Below are positions 23,796-32,820 of a stretch of DNA of 64,000 nucleotides, piece by piece. The stretch lies in IMG/VR virus record IMGVR_UViG_3300024239_000015, positions 62,001-126,000 of that record. The stretch is one strand, 5' to 3'. Below the pieces are notes generated by a model. The model saw nothing but the letters and a program-made list of their open reading frames with translations, was not told where the DNA came from and made no database searches. The translations under genes were made by a program, and so were the position numbers. Numbering within the stretch: the first letter of the stretch is position 1; every line of letters begins with the position of its first letter. Source of the DNA: a virus.

Positions 23796-25940
23796 TTACC
23801 TTCCTCGTTTCACAGGTTCCCCTGTGAGGTTATGTACAATCAAACTGACGGTGTCTCCGTTTGCGGTAATCCGCATCCGTCCGTCTAAGTCGATATAGTT
23901 GTTGCGTGACGACAACAACTTCTTAATTTCAGCATTCGCTTCATCGGACATCCAAATAGGCGAGCTACACATGTCTCCGTCGTTCGTAGTGTTCAGGTGG
24001 GTTCGCGACACCCTCCCCGTCAGAGTGCGTCTCACGGCGCTCTAAGACCGCTGTGAGATTTCCTCACAGACCAGACTATATCAATCCCTCTTCCGCTAGT
24101 GCAAAAGTAGGGTGTTCCCATTTCGGACTCGCTTGAGCCCTACACCTTGCTAAAGGGTTAGTCGTTGAGCACACTTCATGCTTTACCTTTTAGTCAGTAA
24201 AGTTTAGAAGCTTCGCGGCTGGTTGTGCATTGTTTACAGTCCTTAGCGGTGAGTCGTAACTCACGTTTTATTTCAGCATAGACCATCTTGACACTTTTGT
24301 ACACCTTTCGGAACCGTGACGTATGTCCTTTCGAACTCCGCTTTGGTAGCCAAGCTTTAGCAGTTTCCAGCATTAGAGAACTTACACACCACACATTACT
24401 GTATAGTGGGACTTTAGAAACGTTTATGTTTTAACTATTGTGTAAAACACGCACTCCAGTATTAGGAGATTGATTAAAACACACGTTTCTTCAAATCTGC
24501 CCCCAAGCGCGGATAGCGCAGAGGGTTAACTTTCAAACTTCCTATCCACGTTTGCGACCCATCTACAACGGGATAACGTGGAGCTATAGTCTCTGTGGGT
24601 TGCCATTCTTCGTTGAGTTGGACTAAACGTAAAGACTCGCTGGTGGTTCTCACGCGTACAAAGGAAGGATATACCGAACCATCGTCGGTGATCGGATATC
24701 GCGTGATTGAACACGTTAATGTATCGATCTTCGGTAGTAAAGAAACGTACAGTAGTTCCCCTAACGTAATGGGGTATACGTGTTCTTTAGAGAACCCTTC
24801 TGGTAACTCACGAATATCAGCAAAGAACTTAAAGACCCGATCTGTGCGATACACTAACCCTAAGTAGTAGTTCTCTACATACACGGGACGGTTGCGCAGC
24901 CGATGGATTTCAAACCGGTTGATGAGTTTCTCTAACCCAGGACGAGTCGTGAAGTCTTCGATGGTTTTAGAGTCGAGTTGCACGAGTTCTTTCTGTAGTG
25001 TTTTCTTGTTGGTTAACCAAACATCCGTTTCCCCACCAAAGATTCTACCCAGCCACCCTGTTTGTAAACAGTGGAGCGTATGTAGTACCGCACCACGGGA
25101 GAACTGCCACAACCCCATCTCTGTGTCATTCACACGAGGGGCATCGGGACTGCCCAATAAAGCAGACGTCAGTGTCATTGGCGTAATGACGTTCCGTGTG
25201 CCATGGAAGGTTTTGCGCGCACCCCACTTCCCTTGCAACCAGCCTCGTTTTCCAGATACCATCCGTTTGATGTACAAATAAATAGCCACAGCAGTTTTCT
25301 GGATGGCAATCCGTGCGTTGTCGTATAAAGGAGAGGTAGACGACTCTTTCGTGTCTTGTAAAGACAGTGTAGCGGCTAAGAGTTTCCGGTAGAGGTCATT
25401 GATTTCATCTTCGGTGGTTTTACCGGGTTTCTCTTCGTGGATGTCTCGTAAGCCAGCGGGAATCACCAAGTGATACCGCATCAACGATTTCGCTTTGTAA
25501 CGCTCTAACACAGCAATACGTTCTTTACGGATGTCAGAACCTTCCGTGTTCCACTGGATTTTCTGCCAGTGTTCCATAAAGAACTGATAGCCTGTTTGTC
25601 CGTTTAAGGGGTCAGAGGCTACAAAGTCTTTACTAGCGTCGTCCCATAAAGCGTAGGCTTTGCCTGCCATCACTTGGGCATAAAACGCACGAAGCTTGAT
25701 AAGCTCCATGTAGATCTCTGGGTGGAACACTGTGGTTTTGAGGTCGATGTAACTTTCTTTTAAGTCTCTCTCCTCAGAGCCTTGGCGTCCAAAGGTGACC
25801 AGTGAGAATAAGCCATCGGGATGGTACTCAGTCCCCGCAGCGTTGTGGGTATCTAACACACGCACAGGACGCATGTATTTCACCGACTCTGGGGTGAGTT
25901 GTTCTATCCCTATATTAAAGGGAAGGGTTTCAAGCCTCAT
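23796..25940 (-). CDS. RNA polymerase beta' N-terminal subunit, split by a group I intron; 544 aa after splicing
   Basis: Coding sequence is join(25940..24495, 23984..23796). Exon 1 (482 codons) contains KRGWLQGKWGARKTFHGTRN near residue 230, matching the GK-x-GRFR...LGKRVDYSGRSVI region of beta', and TRYPITDDGSVYP near 415. It ends ...RLGAD. Exon 2 (62 residues) begins NDGDMCSSPIWMSDEAN. Joined they give GAD-NDGD, aligning with the catalytic NADFDGD and keeping all three Mg-binding aspartates (482, 484, 486). Without splicing, exon 1 runs into LKKRVF and a stop, and neither piece has the full motif. The beta' C-terminal part (bridge helix, trigger loop) is not in the window. AGAGGAT precedes ATG 25940. 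Confidence 0.85.
23985..24494 (-). ncRNA. Group I self-splicing intron, about 510 nt, in RNA polymerase beta'
   Basis: The conserved core can be read on the minus strand. The P-like element AATGCTGGAAAC (24378-24367) and the Q-like element AACCAGCCGCGAAGC can form P4 (GCTGG/CCAGC). The R element is CTCAACGACTA (24170-24160) and the S element GATATAGTCT (24082-24073). A P6 extension (CTTTAC/GTAAAG), a P8 hairpin (GTAGGG/CCCTAC) and a P9 hairpin (CTGTGAG/CTCACAG) are also visible. The proposed 5' site follows a U (GCAGAT|TTGAAG) and the intron ends in G before AACGAC, as group I rules require. I could not confirm P1 or P10, so the exact ends could shift by a few bases. Confidence 0.88.
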
Positions 25941-25981
25941 TCTGTGTTAATCCTCTATAAAAGAAAGAGATGGAGACTGTG
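25941..25981. promoter_or_regulatory. Very short divergent intergenic region
   Basis: About 30-40 bases separate the beta' start (minus) from the tail protein start (plus). It contains AT-rich CTCTATAAAAG plus a ribosome binding site on each side. There is no room for two conventional promoters, so at least one must lie inside a coding sequence. No TATG is present. Confidence 0.4.
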
Positions 25982-28900
25982 ATGGTAAAGAAACTGGATA
26001 ACGTCGATGACTTTGACATTGACGACTTTGGGTTTGACGGAGACATGGATGATCCGTTTCGACCCAAGAGTGACCGAGAGATCGTAGCTGCTTTACCGAA
26101 AGATTTCTTAAGTGGTGTGAAGTCGTCTGTCACCGACCCAAGTTTTATGCGTCAGGTGTTACGCAAAGCGTTACCAAGTGGGTACAGTGACGCACTCGAC
26201 GTGGCAGACGACGTGGCGTACGCCGCCCAAGGGACGTACGATCACTTAGACCGTGAGCTTCGTCCAGCGGTCAAAGGATTGAAAGGGGCGCTTAAGCGAG
26301 TAAAAGCGTTAGCGACCCCCGTCCTACCCAAAGGGATAAGTGAGAAACTTGATAAATTACTCGAGTCAGAAGAAGAGTATAAAAGGCAGCAAACGGACTT
26401 TCGTGAAGAAGGAATTACGAAAGGGTTAGCGGAAATCTTTGCAGCGCAGACGAAGATTCAAAACGTCAAAGACCAAGACTCAGCAGACCGTGAAACCGTA
26501 CGGGACTTAGCAGAAGAGCAGCGTGCCAATACACAGCGTCAGCTACTCGCCAAAACAGCAGAAGGGATAGGCCACTTAGTTGGGTATCAAAACTCGATTG
26601 GTGTAAAGTTCCAACAAAAGTCATTAGAGCTACAGTACAGAACGTACTACGCCATCAAAGACTTGTTTGAATTAAACAAAGGCGCCGTCCCAGAGAACGT
26701 CAGTTTACTCCGTGGGATTTTAAAGAACACAGGTTTACCAGAAATCCAAAAGATCACCACCTCTGAGCAGATCAAACAAACCTTACAGGAAGGGTTGTTA
26801 GGCAAAGCGTACGAAGGGTTTGACGAGCACCGTCGGAAGTTCTTTGGTCGGTTCTTACAAAACGTCAGTGGGAAGATCAAAGAGTCAGGCAGCGCATTTG
26901 CGGAAGGGTTACGGGGTGGCAGCGATGCGTTAGAGTCGATCACCGATGGCGCTGAGATGCAAAAGGAGATGGGCGGGAGCTCAGCCAGCACTGCTGCTCA
27001 GATGGGCGGTATGTTTGTCGGTAGTATGTTAGGTAATAAAACCGCCAAAGCAATCAAGAAGATCACGTCTAAGATTCCTGGTGCGGATGAGAAACTGGAC
27101 AAGTACGGAGCGAAGTTAAGTTACTTGGTGTCCAACCGCGAAGGGTTGATGGAGAAGTTTGCACGGAACGACGAACAGCTTACGGAACGCGAGGGGATGC
27201 TCGGTAGCTTTGTGAACTGGGTAGGAGATCTGTTTAAAGACAGTATCCCACGGTATGGTTCTTACCAAGCCTTAGCCAAGACGGACACAGCGCAACTGAA
27301 CCAACCTGCAGTGTTTGATAACTTAGTCCGTAGCAGTATCGTCGAAGTTATCCCGACTTACTTAGCGAAGATCCTGCAATCGTTAGAAACATTCCGTACC
27401 GGACAGCCAGTGGATGAATTGCGTTACAATCACCAAACTGCAGAGTTTGTCTCGCGTCGTGACTTAACCGCAAAGATCCGTGAGCGTGCAATTACTGAGA
27501 CACAGTTAGGGACGTTGGATCGCCGTACCAACTCTCTGCTGGATGCTCTAGACCCAGAGAAACAACTGACAGAGAAAGAGCGGAAGAAAGTCCAAGCAGA
27601 ACTCGTGCGTCAAGCGCAGAGTAACAAACTGTTTGATCCAGAGACTTTAAGTGACTCGTGGAGACTGGAAGGCTCTTTAGGGAAAAAGACTGCAGAGAAA
27701 TTTAGTGGGTTGGTGGAGTCTAAGTTCAAACGGACGATCGATGGGAAGATTGATTACGACGACAAAGCCACACGGGATCTGTTAGTCAGTGCAAGTCGTT
27801 TGTACAACGAGTTATTGCAGTCTCTACCTGGGGATTTCAAGAACACTCAGATCTACGCAAACACCGGACTTAGAGACTTAGTGCGTGACACTGGGTTGAT
27901 TAAACGCAACGGAGACGATGAGTCTTACGACTTAAATGCGGTGACTGATCAATTCACTCAGTTTATCTCCGGGTCTCCTCGTGCGGTACCTCCCACTAGC
28001 GCTCCAATTACACCCAGTGTCGCTGCTGTACGTCAAGCACAGCAAGCGCAAACTCAACCGTTCTTTACACGCAACCCAGAGCCTATCTACGGCGCTACTA
28101 CACCCACCCAACCCTACCAGAACGCTTTTAGCGATAACGCTGTACAGCAGATCGTAGACGCGATAGAAGAGTCTTCTACTCGCGACTTACAAGTCTCTCA
28201 AACAGAGTCGTTAAAACAGATCGTGGAGTTGATCCAAGGCTTACCAGAACGCATGACGGTACTGACCGGAAATGTAACGGGTGGAGAGTCTGGTCCACAG
28301 ATGTCGAATCTGGAAAGAAACATCCGTGGTGGTTTGAAAGGTACTGCGAAAGGGTTATGGGGAGCCACTAAAGGGCTGTATAACTTTGGTGCTGGACTTC
28401 GGAACAAACTCTTTAAAGGAGCATGGTTCACTGGAAAATTTGGATGGAATCTCTTAACCAAAAAGGATAAAGAGAAAGACCAGCCGGATGACGTGTACGT
28501 ACCGGGGATGAAAGAGCCGATCTTACAGAAATGGAAGATGGCGCTAGGTTGGTACAAGGATGCCGAGACAGGAGAACCAATCTATTCGTTAAAAGACATC
28601 AAAGGTGTTGTACTCGATCGGTTTGATAAAGTAGTGTTATCTGCCGAAGACGCGAAGAACGCGTTCACGTCCGAAGGGAAGAGTTTACTGGATCGTGCAG
28701 TAAATCTTGCCAGAGGTCTGATTACAGGTCCTGGAGCTACGTTTGTAAAAACGATGTTCAAAAGCGTCACTAAACCTACTGAGTGGTTAAAGAACGGTCT
28801 GAAGTCAGCGTGGGCGTTTTACCACGCACACCAAGACATCTGTGTCAAAGGGGAAGAACCTACCGTGCGTCTTTACGCGAACTTAATGCGTAAAGGGTAC

Positions 28901-31900
28901 TACCACGACCAGCAGACACTGAAAACTATTTACTCCTTTAAAGACATCACAGGACCTGTGGTGGATAACTTTGGGAAAGTGGTGCTTTCCGTAGAGGACT
29001 TCCAAGCGGGCTTAGTCACGACTGACGGTAAACCACTGCGTACACCCGCGGAGCGTTTATACGCCATCGGGAAAAAAGGCGTAGGCTTAGCGGTTTCCGC
29101 TGGTAAGAAAGTATGGGAGCTTACGAAGAAAGCGCACGTCAAAACGTGGGGTTTACTCAAGAAAGGGTTAGGGTGGGTAGGTTCTGGCGTCAAAGGAAAC
29201 ATCGGTGTCTCGTTTGGGAGTCAGTCTGGCGACTCTGAAACGTTAGATCTGCAGTCCAAACAACTGGACGTCTTACTGCGTATCCATGACTTACTGATCC
29301 GTGGGTTTAAGTTTGAAGACGCTCCTTTAGGTGGGTATGGTGCAGCGGGTATCTTCGCAAAAGCCAAAGCCGCAGGAAAGAAAGCAGCAAGTAAACTCTC
29401 TGACGTAGAGATCTCCACCTTAGTCGATGACACCATGGATAAACTCAAGAAAATCGGTGTACCTGATGGGTATATCGAAAAACTGGAGAGTATCAAACAG
29501 GACATCGACTCTGCTGGCGGTTACAAAGAGTACCTGAAGGCTCAAAAGAAAAGCTTCTCTGAGAAACTCAAAGAACGCATTGCTGGAGAGGACAAACGGG
29601 AAAACTCGTGGGTGGACATTATCCGTGACCGTAAAGAAGCAGCGAAAGGGAAAATGACAGGGTGGAAAGATCGTGTCTTAGGAGACAAAGACAATCCATC
29701 GTGGTTAGGGAAGATTCTCTTTGCGATTGCTGGGTTAGGGACGTTGTTCACAACTGCCGTAGGAAAAGTCGTGAGTACACTAACGACGATGTGGGGAGGA
29801 GTGAAAGCGATTCGCGACACTGTACTCGCCACACAAGCTGCAGCTGGAGCAGCAGACTTACTGACTCCTGATGGGTTACCAGAAGGCGCGGACAAAAAAG
29901 GAAAGCTTCGTGCGAAAACGAAGCTAGGTCGTTTAGGTCAAGCGGCGTGGGGTGGGACCAAAGCTTTAGGACGCGGTGCGCTTAGTGTAGCGAAGTGGAC
30001 AGTAGGCATGCCTGCATTACTACTAGCACGGGGAGCACTCGGCTTAGGCGCGTTAGGTTTAGGCGCAGCAGCATCGATCCTAACGTCTCCTGTGGTTCTA
30101 GGCAGCCTTGCTGTTGGAGCTGTAGGGTATGGCGCTTATAAAGGCTATCGTGCGTTACGTGGCGAACTGAAGCCATTAGAGCGCTTACGCGCGGCAGAGT
30201 ACGGACGAGACCCTAACTCCATTGGTGACTTTGAAGACATCCGTGCGTTAGAAGAGAAACTCAGACCTCACTTGATCCTTTCTTCTAAGGGTCCTGCGTC
30301 GTTAGACAAAGAACTTCCATGGAAAGAACTCGTGGATATCTTTGGGATCGACACGAAAGACAAGACAGAAACGATGACGTGGGCCAACTGGTTCCAGTAC
30401 CGTTTTGCTCCTGTGTACTTACGGTGGGTGACGTTAGTACCTCAGTTCCAACCTGGGGTGACGTTAAGTGACCTCGACGGAAAACTCAAAGATTCCTTCA
30501 AGGTTCCTTACGCGGAGAAAGTCACGTGGCGTAAAGACGAAGCAGGGTATCCATACACGGTCGCTGCGGGTCCTTATGGTGAGAGTGACTCAGAGATGGG
30601 CGACTCTGTCGTTAAAGAGGAACTTACAGCACTCACTGCACTCTTTGGAGACGATGCTTTACGTGAGAAAGCCAAAGAGCGTTTAGCTGCTCAAGGCTCT
30701 GGCTCTGGGTCTTTAGGGTTTGTCGCTGGAATGAAAGACGGGATGCCTACAGCAGGCAGTGCGAAACTGGCTGAGTTCAGTGCACCACAACCGGGAAGAC
30801 AGAGTAACCTCAAAACGTACAAAGCGGGAGCTCTGGAGTACGTCACACCATCTACCCTACCGAACTCTGTGAACACCAAATTCACAGACACACTCACGAA
30901 TGAATTCGGACAGCGCAACAACAACATCGATGACTTTGCGGCAGTGCGTCTGAAAACGTACGGGTTGGTGACGTTAGAGGTAGAGAAAGTCAACAGCGTG
31001 TTAGCGCTAGAGTCTGACGTCTTACAGCAAGTGGTGTACAACGCAGCAGGTAGAGCAGAGTTGGTCAAAGACCCCATGCATTACCTGATGCTGTACGCGT
31101 CTCACTTTGGGGTAAACACGGAGAACCCAGACCAACGTACCGAGTGGTTGTACTGGTTCCAGTACCGGTTTACTCCGGTGTTACTGAACTTTATCGCCGC
31201 AGTGAAGCGAATTGACAAAAACGCAGAACCACGTAGTGCGTCTACGAAGTTTAGTAAAGGACGGTTACACGAGATCGCCAAAGCGATTGCGTCCTCTACG
31301 ACTGTGGTGGAGAAGAAACCTACGTCTGTGTGGTCAGTGTACGCTGTAGCGTTCCCAGGTTACGCGATGAACGAACACGCAGCGTCAGTGGATGTCCACT
31401 TAGCAGCACTGAAGAAAGATGCTGAAGAAGTCGTGTATCAAACACCAGGAAGCTTACGTGCGAGTAACCTGAAGGGAGACCGTGAGGTTAAACTCAAGAC
31501 AACCTACACAGCGACCGGTGGGGTTCCTGATGTCTTTAAACCGGGGAATACCGCAGGGTTAGGACAAAGTGGGATCTTCCCAAGCAGTGGGAAGTCAGGT
31601 CAACCGATAGCTCCGTTTATGGCAGGTAGTGGTGCTGGGTATCTGGAGTTACCGAACCCCAAAGGAGACGGTACGCCAGAAGCCTACGCTGCTTTACTCA
31701 AAGCCGCAGCAGAAGCCGCTGGGATTGAACCGGGAATCCTAGAGACGTTTGCAAAGATTGAATCGTCGTTTAGAACCAAGGTGAGAAATCCAGAAAGCTC
31801 TGCAACGGGTTTATTCCAGTTCACTAACCAGACGTGGAAGGAACAGCTGGGGAAGCATGCTGCTACGTACGGGATTCCAAAAGACGCAAGTCCCACAGAC

Positions 31901-32761
31901 CCGAAAGCTTCAGCGCTGCTTGCAGCAGAATACATCAAAGCGAACCGTGCTCAATTAGAGTCGAAGATAGGACGTAAAGCATCTTTGAACGATATCTACT
32001 TAGCGCATCACTTTGGTGTGGGCGGAGCGAGTAAGTTACTCAATAGCTCTCCGATGGAAGATGGTGTAAAAGTTCTACCTGCAGCTGCGGGTGCGAATCC
32101 TTCTGTGTTCTTGGAAGGGAATCGTCATCGTAGTGTGGCTGAGGTACTGGCGTATATCGACAAGAAAGTCAAAGGAAACGTTCCTGCGTTCTTTGACGAC
32201 TCTGCGGTAGGACAACCTACACTCATAGCAACAGCGCAGCAAAGCTTTGCAGCGGATGCACCAGCGACTCCTGCAGAAGTCAAACGGTTGCAAAGCTTGG
32301 GGATCTACGATCAAGCTGCGAAACAACTCGTCACGCCACGCACAGCAGAATTGGTGCAAGTCCAACCCTCTGCAGCCAGTGGCGGGTTTAACGCTGTCCC
32401 TCGTGGAATCGCAGCAGCACCAGCCACTACAGTAGCCGCAGGAGAGCAACTGAGCGCAGTACAACGCATGGCTCAGGAGAAACGGACGCAAGCTGCACAA
32501 ACCCAGCAGCAAGCCAGACACGTCCAACAACTCCAACACACAACCATGGCACAAACGGTAGACTACGCGAAACGGACAACGGAAGCGACCGAGCTTACAG
32601 CGTCCACACTTCAGCGTATAGAAAAACTACTCTCGGTATTCCAACCCAAGGAGCCCGTACAAACCAAACCAGATGAGCCCAGTAGCAACACCAACTTAGC
32701 TCAGCAACGGTTTGCAAGTAAAGCACCACAACCGGTTGTGAAGACCACACGGGACGTTTAG
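25982..32761 (+). CDS. Giant tail protein with C-terminal lytic transglycosylase domain, about 2259 aa
   Basis: Residues about 1900-2025 form an SLT-type transglycosylase: GILETFAKIESSFRTKVRN with the catalytic Glu, then SATGLFQFTNQTWKE and YLAHHFGVGGASKLL. It would cut peptidoglycan during infection. Upstream are two copies of a repeat with YSLKDIKGVVLDRFDKVVLS (about 855) and YSFKDITGPVVDNFGKVVLS (about 980). Glycine/alanine-rich hydrophobic segments lie near 1245-1395. Two WFQYRF-x-P repeats lie near 1470 and 1725. Size, domain and location match phiKZ gp181. ATG 25982 has GGAG 6 bases before it; ATG 25970 is an alternative. Confidence 0.85.
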   Translation: MVKKLDNVDDFDIDDFGFDGDMDDPFRPKSDREIVAALPKDFLSGVKSSVTDPSFMRQVLRKALPSGYSDALDVADDVAYAAQGTYDHLDRELRPAVKGLKGALKRVKALATPVLPKGISEKLDKLLESEEEYKRQQTDFREEGITKGLAEIFAAQTKIQNVKDQDSADRETVRDLAEEQRANTQRQLLAKTAEGIGHLVGYQNSIGVKFQQKSLELQYRTYYAIKDLFELNKGAVPENVSLLRGILKNTGLPEIQKITTSEQIKQTLQEGLLGKAYEGFDEHRRKFFGRFLQNVSGKIKESGSAFAEGLRGGSDALESITDGAEMQKEMGGSSASTAAQMGGMFVGSMLGNKTAKAIKKITSKIPGADEKLDKYGAKLSYLVSNREGLMEKFARNDEQLTEREGMLGSFVNWVGDLFKDSIPRYGSYQALAKTDTAQLNQPAVFDNLVRSSIVEVIPTYLAKILQSLETFRTGQPVDELRYNHQTAEFVSRRDLTAKIRERAITETQLGTLDRRTNSLLDALDPEKQLTEKERKKVQAELVRQAQSNKLFDPETLSDSWRLEGSLGKKTAEKFSGLVESKFKRTIDGKIDYDDKATRDLLVSASRLYNELLQSLPGDFKNTQIYANTGLRDLVRDTGLIKRNGDDESYDLNAVTDQFTQFISGSPRAVPPTSAPITPSVAAVRQAQQAQTQPFFTRNPEPIYGATTPTQPYQNAFSDNAVQQIVDAIEESSTRDLQVSQTESLKQIVELIQGLPERMTVLTGNVTGGESGPQMSNLERNIRGGLKGTAKGLWGATKGLYNFGAGLRNKLFKGAWFTGKFGWNLLTKKDKEKDQPDDVYVPGMKEPILQKWKMALGWYKDAETGEPIYSLKDIKGVVLDRFDKVVLSAEDAKNAFTSEGKSLLDRAVNLARGLITGPGATFVKTMFKSVTKPTEWLKNGLKSAWAFYHAHQDICVKGEEPTVRLYANLMRKGYYHDQQTLKTIYSFKDITGPVVDNFGKVVLSVEDFQAGLVTTDGKPLRTPAERLYAIGKKGVGLAVSAGKKVWELTKKAHVKTWGLLKKGLGWVGSGVKGNIGVSFGSQSGDSETLDLQSKQLDVLLRIHDLLIRGFKFEDAPLGGYGAAGIFAKAKAAGKKAASKLSDVEISTLVDDTMDKLKKIGVPDGYIEKLESIKQDIDSAGGYKEYLKAQKKSFSEKLKERIAGEDKRENSWVDIIRDRKEAAKGKMTGWKDRVLGDKDNPSWLGKILFAIAGLGTLFTTAVGKVVSTLTTMWGGVKAIRDTVLATQAAAGAADLLTPDGLPEGADKKGKLRAKTKLGRLGQAAWGGTKALGRGALSVAKWTVGMPALLLARGALGLGALGLGAAASILTSPVVLGSLAVGAVGYGAYKGYRALRGELKPLERLRAAEYGRDPNSIGDFEDIRALEEKLRPHLILSSKGPASLDKELPWKELVDIFGIDTKDKTETMTWANWFQYRFAPVYLRWVTLVPQFQPGVTLSDLDGKLKDSFKVPYAEKVTWRKDEAGYPYTVAAGPYGESDSEMGDSVVKEELTALTALFGDDALREKAKERLAAQGSGSGSLGFVAGMKDGMPTAGSAKLAEFSAPQPGRQSNLKTYKAGALEYVTPSTLPNSVNTKFTDTLTNEFGQRNNNIDDFAAVRLKTYGLVTLEVEKVNSVLALESDVLQQVVYNAAGRAELVKDPMHYLMLYASHFGVNTENPDQRTEWLYWFQYRFTPVLLNFIAAVKRIDKNAEPRSASTKFSKGRLHEIAKAIASSTTVVEKKPTSVWSVYAVAFPGYAMNEHAASVDVHLAALKKDAEEVVYQTPGSLRASNLKGDREVKLKTTYTATGGVPDVFKPGNTAGLGQSGIFPSSGKSGQPIAPFMAGSGAGYLELPNPKGDGTPEAYAALLKAAAEAAGIEPGILETFAKIESSFRTKVRNPESSATGLFQFTNQTWKEQLGKHAATYGIPKDASPTDPKASALLAAEYIKANRAQLESKIGRKASLNDIYLAHHFGVGGASKLLNSSPMEDGVKVLPAAAGANPSVFLEGNRHRSVAEVLAYIDKKVKGNVPAFFDDSAVGQPTLIATAQQSFAADAPATPAEVKRLQSLGIYDQAAKQLVTPRTAELVQVQPSAASGGFNAVPRGIAAAPATTVAAGEQLSAVQRMAQEKRTQAAQTQQQARHVQQLQHTTMAQTVDYAKRTTEATELTASTLQRIEKLLSVFQPKEPVQTKPDEPSSNTNLAQQRFASKAPQPVVKTTRDV

Positions 32762-32762
32762 C

Positions 32763-32784
32763 AGGGAGGGCTTCGGCCCTCCCT
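32763..32784 (+). terminator. Hairpin with UUCG tetraloop
   Basis: AGGGAGGGC pairs perfectly with GCCCTCCCT around TTCG, directly after the tail protein stop. It is followed by CTATTCTGTG with no long T-run. Confidence 0.75.
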
Positions 32785-32820
32785 CTATTCTGTGTAATTT
32801 AAACCACAGGGGTTTCCAGC

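Noticed and set aside
23796-24035. Separate 79-residue gene downstream of the RNA polymerase beta' frame
   Set aside because: Its apparent ATG lies in the P9-proximal part of the intron. The conserved part (NDGDMCSSPIW...) is exon 2 of beta'.
24036-24473. tRNA cluster in the large gap between beta' frames
   Set aside because: No cloverleaf could be drawn. The conserved sequences match group I intron elements.
24474-25940. Stand-alone 488-residue beta' protein ending in LKKRVF
   Set aside because: The last six codons belong to the intron. The protein would end inside the catalytic motif and be inactive.
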